DNA from: DATDOO01 sp035293245
GTDB taxonomy: Bacteria > Pseudomonadota > Gammaproteobacteria > Methylococcales > Methylococcaceae
Length of the DNA: 12,958 nt
Direction: 5' to 3'
Assembly: GCA_035293245.1 (NCBI GenBank)
Contig: DATDOO010000173.1
Span: 1-12,958, forward strand
A program made the position numbers and the translations under genes. Shown here piece after piece: positions 7,135 through 12,958 of the stretch (positions are counted from its first letter, which is position 1; each line of letters opens with the position of its first letter). Under the pieces are notes generated by a model. That model was given only the letters and a program-made list of their open reading frames with translations, was not told the DNA's origin and did no database searches.

Positions 7135-7178
7135 CTCTTCCGGACGTCGATTACCCAATACCGCACGAGGACAGGACC

Positions 7179-10100
7179 ATGGCCACTTACATCAAAACCG
7201 ATCTGGAATTCATTCTCCAACAGATCCTGATCGCCGAAAAACACGCCGCGGGCGCCAATCTCCGCGACCTTGTCCCCAATACCGAAGTGGCTTTCGGTTT
7301 GCGGACCATCGACGGGTCGTTCAACAACCTGCTCCAGGGCCAGTTCGATTTCGGCGCCGCGGATTTCTTCTTTCCGCGCCTGCTGACCCCGGCGTTCCGG
7401 AACGAAGGGGACGACAGCTTCGACATCAACGGCCCGGCGCCCGGAGGGCTGTTGACCAACAACAACTACGCCGTGAGCGGCAACGTGGTCGATGCGGACC
7501 CGCGCATCATCAGCAACCTGATCGTGGACCAGACCGCCAATAACCCGGCCGCCTATGCGACCGCTTTCGATGCCGGCGTGGACGGCATCCTCGGCACCGC
7601 CGACGACGTCCTGAAGGACGGCGCGGAGATCGTCACCGGCACCCGTGCGGACGGCACGACGTTCCAGACGTTCTTTTTTCCGAACGTCGCGCCGGACGTG
7701 GGTCTGTCCGCGCCGTTCAACCAGTGGATGACCTTCTTCGGCCAGTTCTTCGACCACGGCCTGGACCTGGTGAACAAGGGCGGCAACGGCACGGTGTTCA
7801 TCCCGTTGCAGGCGGACGACCCCCTGGTCCTCGGCGCCGACGGCATCGCCGGCACCGCCGACGATCTGCCCGCCGGCCAAAGATTCATGGTGCTGACCCG
7901 GGCCACCAACGACCCCGGTCCCGACGGCGTTCTGGGCACTGCCGACGACATCCACGAGCACGTCAACCAGACCTCGCCCTTCGTGGACCAGAACCAGACC
8001 TATTCCTCGCACCCCTCGCACCAGGTGTTCCTGAGGGCCTATGAGTTCAACGCCCTCGGCCAGCCGGTCTCCACGGGCAGCCTGATCGTCAACCGCGACC
8101 TGGGACCCGACGGCATCTACGGCTCCGCCGACGACGTGGTGCTGGGCGGCATGGCCACCTGGGCGGTGGTGAAGGCGCAAGCGCGCGACATCCTCGGCAT
8201 CGAACTGACCGATGCGGACGTTCTGGACGTGCCGCTGATCGCCGCCGACGCTTACGGCAACTTCATCCGCGGCCCCAACGGCTTCCCGATGGTCATGATG
8301 AAAGGCCCGGACGGCATCGGCGGAACGGCGGACGACGTGCTGGTCGAAGGCAATCCTGCGGCGCCCATCAGCCTGGTGGATGCGGTGCGCACCGGCCACC
8401 CGTTCCTGGCCGACATCGCCCACACCGCGAGTCCGGTGAACGGCCAGACCGGCGCGGCGCTGCTGCCGGACGCGGATACGGTCATCGGCGGCACGCCTTT
8501 GCCGGGCTTTTACGACAACGAGCTGCTTGATGCCCATTACATCGCCGGCGACGGCCGGGTGAATGAGAACATCGGCCTGACCGCCGTGCACCACATCTTC
8601 CATTCCGAGCACAACCGGCTGGTGGAAGTCACCAAGGACGTGATCCTGCAATCCGGCGACCTGGAATTCCTCAATCAGTGGCTGATCACGCCCGTCGCCG
8701 CCATTCCCGCCGATCCGTCGACGCTGGTGTGGAACGGCGAGCGCCTGTTCCAGGCCGCCAAGTTCGGCACCGAGATGCAGTATCAGCACCTGGTGTTCGA
8801 GGAATTCGCCCGCACCATCCAGCCGCAGGTGGACGCCTTCATCGACTTCAACGACACCATCAATCCGGCCATCGTCGCCGAGTTCGCGCATACGGTGTAC
8901 CGCTTCGGCCATTCCATGCTGCTGGAGACCATTGACCGGCTCGACCCGAACTTCGCTTCCAGCGAGATCGGCCTGATCCAGGCCTTCCTCAATCCGCTGG
9001 AGTTCGCGAACGGCGGCGTGGACGCCCTGGGCAATCCCATCGTGCTCACCGCCGAGCAGGCGGCCGGCGCCATCGTGCGCGGCACGACGCGGCAGGTGGG
9101 CAACGAGATCGACGAGTTCGTCACCGAAGCCCTGCGCAACAATCTGCTCGGCCTGCCGCTGGACCTGGCCAGCATCAACATCGCCCGCGGCCGCGACACC
9201 GGCATCCCGTCCCTGAATGCGGCACGCAGGGAATTCTACGAGGGGACCGGCGACAGCCAGCTCACGCCCTACACGAGCTGGGTCGACTACTTGCAGCACC
9301 TCAAGCATCCCGAGTCGCTGGTCAATTTCATCGCCGCCTACGGCACCCATGCGTCGATCACCGGCGCCACCACCCTGGACGCCAAGCGCGCCGCGGCGAG
9401 CCTGATCGTGTTCGGCGGCGCCGGCGCGCCGGCCGACCGCCTGGATTTCCTGCACAGCACCGGCGCCTGGGCCAGCGGTGCGAACGGCGTGACCATCACC
9501 GGCCTGGACGCCGTGGACTTCTGGATCGGCGGCCTGGCCGAGGAGAAGATGCCGTTCGGCGGCATGCTGGGCTCGACCTTCAACTTCGTGTTCGAGACCC
9601 AACTGGAGTCCCTGCAGAACGGCGACCGGCTCTATTACCTGCACCGCCTCGCCGGGCTGAACTTCCTCACCGAACTGGAGAACAATTCGTTCTCCAAGCT
9701 GATCATGCTCAACACCAACGCCACGCACCTGCCGGCGCTGGTGTTTTCCACCCCGGCATTCACCCTGGAGGTCGATCCCACCCTGCAGTTCAACGCCAGC
9801 GTCATCGCCGGGCCGGACGGCATCCTGGTGGACGATCCGCTGACGCTGGTTAACGAGGCCGCCGACAACCTGCCGGGCAATGCCGATCCGTTCGGCGGCA
9901 CGGCGCTGATTCCCGAAGTGATCCGCGACAATCCGCTCACGGTGGGTCCCGACACCAATTACCTCCAGTACACCGGCGACCAGCACGTGGTGCTCGGCGG
10001 CACCGCCGGCAACGACATCCTCATTTCCAGCGAGGGCGACGACACCCTGTGGGGCGACGGCGGCAACGACCGGCTGGAGGGCGGCTACGGCAACGATAAC

Positions 10101-12958
10101 ATCTTCGGCGGCGCCGGCGACGACATCATCACCGACATGGGCGGCGACGACGTCATCCACGGCGAGGAAGGCAACGACGTCATCCACGCCGGCGCCAACA
10201 CCGGTGTGGGCAACCTGATCCTCGCCGGACCGGGCAAGGACTTCATCATCACGGGTGAGGATTTCACCGAAACCTTTGCCGGGCCCGGCGACGACTTCAT
10301 CCTGGGATCGCGGCTGGATGCCTTCCCCAACGGCAACGAAGGCGACGACTGGCTCGAACTGGGCCTGCAGGACGGCGCCGCCGGCGACAACTTCGATCCC
10401 TTCGGCCTCGACCCGGTGCCGGGCAACGACGTGTTCCTGGGCGACGGCGGATTCGACGAGGCGCTTGGGGAAGGGGGCGACGACATCATCGTCGGCAGCG
10501 AAGGCGGCGACAAATACGACGGCAACTCCGGCTTCGACTGGGTCACTTACAAGGACGACCGCTTCGGCGTCATGCAGGACTTCTTCCACGGCGTGGTCGC
10601 TCCCGGCGGCCTTGCCGCGGCTCCGCTGCCGGCATCGGTCGCCGGCCTCTCCCGCTTCTTCCAGGTGGAGGGCGTGTCCGGCTCGTCCCACGTCGATATC
10701 CTGCGCGGCGACGACTTCGCGGAAGCCCAGATTCGCCTGGCCGGCGCGCAAGGCAGCGTGCTCACCAACTTCGACCTCATCGCCGGCCTGCGCGCCTTCG
10801 TCGGCGATGCCGCCGCGGGGCCGGACGGCATCGTCGGGACGCTCGACGACCAGTTCGCCGCGGGCAACATCATGGTGGGCGGCGACGGCAGCGACATCAT
10901 CGAAGGCCGCGGCGGCAACGAGCTCATCGACGGGGACAAGTGGCTGAACGTGCGCATCAGCGTGCGCGCCAACATCGACGGCACCGGCGCGGAGATCGCC
11001 ACCTTCGACAGCATGATTCCTCTGGTGCCCCTCATGCTGAACGGCACTTACAATCCGGGCCAGTTGGTCATCGTGCGCGAGCTGATGGACGGCACCGGCG
11101 GCTTCGATACTGCCATGTTCTCCGGCAACCTCGCCGACTACACCATCACCACGGCCGCCGACGGTTCGGTGACGGTGACGGACAACGTCGCCATCAGGGA
11201 CGGGACGGATCGGCTCACCAACATCGAGCGGCTGCAGTTCAACGACCAGGCCGTGGTGCTCGTGCCCGGCCTCAACAACGAGCCGACGGGCCAGCTCGCG
11301 GTTTCGGACGCCGCGCCGGCCGTGGGCGAGACCCTGACCGTGTCTCTCGGAACCGTGGCCGATGCGGACGGCATTGCGGGATCCGTCCGGTACATCTGGC
11401 AGCAGGAAACGGCGGCGGGTTCCGGCCTGTTCACCGACATCGCAGGGCCCGGCGGCCGCGTCGCCATCGCCTTCGGGACTTCGCTCACGGTTACCGAGGA
11501 TCTGGCCGGCCTGGCACTGCGGGTCAAGGCCCATTACGTGGACGGCAACGGCGTCCAGGAGACGGTCTTTTCCGCTCCGACCGCCGCGGTGGGACCGGGC
11601 ACACCGCCTCCGGGACCGGCGCCCTTGCTCAACGGCGGGCAGACGGGCATCGTCAGCCCCGGCGTGCACTTCCTCGGCTCCGACCTGCAGTTCATCCTGA
11701 CCCAGATCAAGCTGGCGGAGCGGCATGCCGCCGGCGAGGATCCGGTTACCCTGGTGGACAACCTGCGCCTGGCCCAGGGCCTGCGCACCGTGGACGGCTC
11801 CTTCAACAACCTGGTGCAGGCCCAGACCGAGTTCGGCGCGTCCGACAACGTCTTCCCGCGCCTGACGGACCCGGTGTTCCGCGATGCGGAAGGTGGCACG
11901 TCCTATACGCAAACTGCCGGCGCGGTGATCGATTCGCAGCCGCGCACCATCAGCAACCTGATCGTCGACCAGTCCGCCAGCAACCCTGCGGCGGTGGCGG
12001 CGGCGGCGCAGACCGACGGCGCCAGCGTGGTGGGCGGCGTCCGCATGGATGCGGCCGGCACGCCCTACCAGACCTTCTTCATTCCCAACGTGGCGCCGGA
12101 CGCAGGGCTGACCGCGCCCTTCAACGCCTGGATGACCTTCTTCGGCCAGTTCTTCGACCACGGCCTGGATCTGGTCAACAAGGGTGGCAACGGCATCGTG
12201 TTCATGCCGCTCAATGCGGACGATCCGCTGGTCCTCGGCCCGGACGGTGTGGCGGGAACTGCCGACGATCTGCCTGCCGGCCAGCAATTCATGGTGCTGA
12301 CACGGGCCACCAACCTGCCGGGACCGGACGGGGTGCTGGGCACGGCCGACGACATCCACGAGCACGTCAACCAGACCTCGCCCTTCGTGGACCAGAACCA
12401 GACCTATGCTTCCCACCCGTCGCACCAGGTGTTCCTGCGGGCCTATGAGTTCAACGCCGCCGGCCAGCCGGTCAACACCGGCAAGCTGATCGTCAACCGC
12501 GACCTGGGCGCCGACGGCATCTACGGCTCCGCGGACGACGTGGTGCTGGGCGGCATGGCCACCTGGGCCGTGGTCAAGGCGCAGGCGCGCGATATCCTGG
12601 GCATCGACCTGACGGATGCGGACATCTTCGACGTGCCGCTGCTGGCCACCGATGCCTACGGCAACTTCATCAAGGGACCCAACGGTTTCCCGCAGGTGGT
12701 GATGCTGGGGCCGGACGGCCTGCCGGGCACGGGAGACGAGACGCTGGCGGAAGGCAATCCGGCGGCGCCGATCAGCCTGGTCGGCGCGGTGCGTACCGGC
12801 CACCAGTTCCTCAATGACATCGCCCACGCGGCCAACCCGGTGGACGGCCAGACCGGTGCGGCGCTGCTGCCGGACGCCGATACCGTCATCGGCGGCACGC
12901 CTTTGCCGGGCTTTTACGACAACGAGTTGCTGGATGCCCATTACATCGCCGGCGACGG
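7179..12958 (+). CDS. Giant RTX-type animal-heme-peroxidase protein with tandem peroxidase modules (3' end outside window)
   Basis: Open for 1926 codons to the window edge. ATG 7179 has GAGG 8 bases upstream; no signal peptide follows, as usual for RTX proteins exported by type I secretion. Module 1 is a peroxidase-cyclooxygenase (An_peroxidase) domain. FGQFFDHGLDL has distal His193 and heme-ester Asp192, then a calcium-loop-like SPFVDQN (266-272). RVNEN has distal Arg460 and heme-ester Glu463, RFGHSM has proximal His578, and NIARGRD is at 667-673. RTX nonapeptides occupy about 940-1127 with a short block at 1234-1252, then a DGTDRLTNIERLQF segment and an Ig-like domain (about 1369-1471). Module 2 begins near residue 1503 with distal His1661; the window ends just before its Arg. 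Peroxidases of this design with RTX repeats include MopA, linked to Mn(II) oxidation in Aurantimonas and Erythrobacter. The substrate here is inferred only; halide or phenol oxidation are alternatives. Confidence 0.93.
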   Translation, partial: MATYIKTDLEFILQQILIAEKHAAGANLRDLVPNTEVAFGLRTIDGSFNNLLQGQFDFGAADFFFPRLLTPAFRNEGDDSFDINGPAPGGLLTNNNYAVSGNVVDADPRIISNLIVDQTANNPAAYATAFDAGVDGILGTADDVLKDGAEIVTGTRADGTTFQTFFFPNVAPDVGLSAPFNQWMTFFGQFFDHGLDLVNKGGNGTVFIPLQADDPLVLGADGIAGTADDLPAGQRFMVLTRATNDPGPDGVLGTADDIHEHVNQTSPFVDQNQTYSSHPSHQVFLRAYEFNALGQPVSTGSLIVNRDLGPDGIYGSADDVVLGGMATWAVVKAQARDILGIELTDADVLDVPLIAADAYGNFIRGPNGFPMVMMKGPDGIGGTADDVLVEGNPAAPISLVDAVRTGHPFLADIAHTASPVNGQTGAALLPDADTVIGGTPLPGFYDNELLDAHYIAGDGRVNENIGLTAVHHIFHSEHNRLVEVTKDVILQSGDLEFLNQWLITPVAAIPADPSTLVWNGERLFQAAKFGTEMQYQHLVFEEFARTIQPQVDAFIDFNDTINPAIVAEFAHTVYRFGHSMLLETIDRLDPNFASSEIGLIQAFLNPLEFANGGVDALGNPIVLTAEQAAGAIVRGTTRQVGNEIDEFVTEALRNNLLGLPLDLASINIARGRDTGIPSLNAARREFYEGTGDSQLTPYTSWVDYLQHLKHPESLVNFIAAYGTHASITGATTLDAKRAAASLIVFGGAGAPADRLDFLHSTGAWASGANGVTITGLDAVDFWIGGLAEEKMPFGGMLGSTFNFVFETQLESLQNGDRLYYLHRLAGLNFLTELENNSFSKLIMLNTNATHLPALVFSTPAFTLEVDPTLQFNASVIAGPDGILVDDPLTLVNEAADNLPGNADPFGGTALIPEVIRDNPLTVGPDTNYLQYTGDQHVVLGGTAGNDILISSEGDDTLWGDGGNDRLEGGYGNDNIFGGAGDDIITDMGGDDVIHGEEGNDVIHAGANTGVGNLILAGPGKDFIITGEDFTETFAGPGDDFILGSRLDAFPNGNEGDDWLELGLQDGAAGDNFDPFGLDPVPGNDVFLGDGGFDEALGEGGDDIIVGSEGGDKYDGNSGFDWVTYKDDRFGVMQDFFHGVVAPGGLAAAPLPASVAGLSRFFQVEGVSGSSHVDILRGDDFAEAQIRLAGAQGSVLTNFDLIAGLRAFVGDAAAGPDGIVGTLDDQFAAGNIMVGGDGSDIIEGRGGNELIDGDKWLNVRISVRANIDGTGAEIATFDSMIPLVPLMLNGTYNPGQLVIVRELMDGTGGFDTAMFSGNLADYTITTAADGSVTVTDNVAIRDGTDRLTNIERLQFNDQAVVLVPGLNNEPTGQLAVSDAAPAVGETLTVSLGTVADADGIAGSVRYIWQQETAAGSGLFTDIAGPGGRVAIAFGTSLTVTEDLAGLALRVKAHYVDGNGVQETVFSAPTAAVGPGTPPPGPAPLLNGGQTGIVSPGVHFLGSDLQFILTQIKLAERHAAGEDPVTLVDNLRLAQGLRTVDGSFNNLVQAQTEFGASDNVFPRLTDPVFRDAEGGTSYTQTAGAVIDSQPRTISNLIVDQSASNPAAVAAAAQTDGASVVGGVRMDAAGTPYQTFFIPNVAPDAGLTAPFNAWMTFFGQFFDHGLDLVNKGGNGIVFMPLNADDPLVLGPDGVAGTADDLPAGQQFMVLTRATNLPGPDGVLGTADDIHEHVNQTSPFVDQNQTYASHPSHQVFLRAYEFNAAGQPVNTGKLIVNRDLGADGIYGSADDVVLGGMATWAVVKAQARDILGIDLTDADIFDVPLLATDAYGNFIKGPNGFPQVVMLGPDGLPGTGDETLAEGNPAAPISLVGAVRTGHQFLNDIAHAANPVDGQTGAALLPDADTVIGGTPLPGFYDNELLDAHYIAGD
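9996..10559 (+). repeat. RTX calcium-binding nonapeptide block
   Basis: Residues about 940-1127 of the peroxidase protein contain consecutive RTX-type nonapeptides. The first seven or so are regular, for example GGTAGNDIL, GGYGNDNIF and GGAGDDIIT; later ones are irregular and interrupted by loops, for example GEGGDDIIV. A second short block (GGDGSDIIE, GRGGNELID) lies at 10878-10933. Such repeats fold into a calcium-bound beta-roll outside the cell and normally accompany type I secretion. It is unusual that they lie between two catalytic modules and not only near the C-terminus. Confidence 0.9.
11685..12958 (+). repeat. Second, in-frame copy of the peroxidase module
   Basis: This stretch repeats the start of the gene (from 7203). 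At its beginning the offset is 4482 bases and by the distal His codon it is 4404 bases; the 26-codon difference is a shortened N-terminal part that lacks the first GxDGxxGTxDD motif. From the distal His (7755 versus 12159) to the window edge the two copies align without any gap. My manual comparison of about 272 residues around and after the distal His found about 33 differences (about 88% identity), and 63 consecutive bases are identical (7941-8003 versus 12345-12407). The copy continues past the window. Confidence 0.9.

Larger units (their letters stand above)
6720..7178. other. 459-bp intergenic region before the peroxidase gene
   Basis: No gene is supported here. In order it holds a perfect 11-bp hairpin (6800-6827), a C/T-rich stretch, a direct repeat of AAATACGGT around a small palindrome (6961-6992), a two-part long hairpin (7077-7134) and a ribosome binding site, GAGG (7167-7170), 8 bases before the peroxidase ATG. 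I could not find a convincing sigma-70 promoter with both boxes. The length and structure content suggest that the peroxidase has its own regulated promoter and a long leader. Confidence 0.6.

Noticed and set aside
6961..7178. A Mn (yybP-ykoY) or cyclic-di-GMP riboswitch in the peroxidase leader
   Set aside because: I looked for the conserved cores of both classes because of the possible Mn link and surface function, and found no match; the hairpin there has a different layout.
7032..12941. A 1969-codon open frame on the minus strand opposite the peroxidase gene
   Set aside because: Its codons are exactly in register with the sense codons, so it stays open simply because the sense gene uses no TTA, CTA or TCA codons, as expected from extreme GC3 bias. 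Its product is a low-complexity His/Val/Gly/Arg-rich chain with no domain, while the sense frame has full peroxidase and RTX motifs.
1..12958. tRNA or rRNA genes, CRISPR arrays, insertion sequences, phage attachment sites
   Set aside because: No cloverleaf-type sequence, regularly spaced direct repeats, transposase reading frame or flanking target duplications were seen on reading the window.

Overview
The window is GC-rich bacterial DNA with five protein genes, all on the + strand. Codon use is strongly GC3-biased. The PhoP/PhoQ-type regulator pair, the chained intergenic palindromes, and the RTX, FG-GAP and InlB-repeat surface proteins suggest a gammaproteobacterium. A Methylococcales-type organism is plausible, but that is an impression and not a demonstrated assignment.

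Layout. Positions 1-345 hold no convincing gene. They are a chain of short palindromes, several with GGAT/TGGA at the centre, plus a perfect 10-bp hairpin (113-138), and look like a composite intergenic repeat. Positions 356-2349 are a translationally coupled two-component operon: an OmpR/PhoP-family response regulator and a PhoQ-like membrane histidine kinase overlapping by 4 bp. A good intrinsic terminator (2402-2428) and a second hairpin separate it from the next unit. Positions 2496-6719 are two genes for exported surface proteins 39 bp apart: a seven-bladed FG-GAP (integrin-alpha-like) propeller with C-terminal Ig-like domains, and a multidomain protein of unknown N-terminus with a Pro linker, a putative Ig domain and three divergent InlB-type repeats.

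Positions 6720-7178 are a 459-bp intergenic region. It holds a perfect 11-bp hairpin (probable terminator), a direct repeat around a small palindrome (possible operator), and a two-part long hairpin in the presumed leader of the next gene.

Positions 7179-12958 (open at the right edge) encode at least 1926 residues of a giant RTX-type heme peroxidase of the peroxidase-cyclooxygenase superfamily. Its parts recall the MopA-type proteins linked to bacterial Mn(II) oxidation. The catalytic distal His, distal Arg, heme-ester Asp and Glu, proximal His and the NIxRGRD motif are all present in module 1, which is followed by RTX repeats and an Ig-like domain. A second peroxidase module then begins in the same reading frame. 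It aligns gap-free with the first from its distal His to the window edge and is about 88% identical in protein over that stretch. Ten copies of a GxDGxxGTxDD motif lie in the visible polypeptide.

Working together: the right-hand three genes form a cell-surface or secreted island with adhesion or recognition modules and an oxidative enzyme probably exported by type I secretion. The two-component pair is separated by a terminator, and any control of the island by it is only inference. The tandem peroxidase protein with its embedded DG-motif array is the most unusual object in the window.
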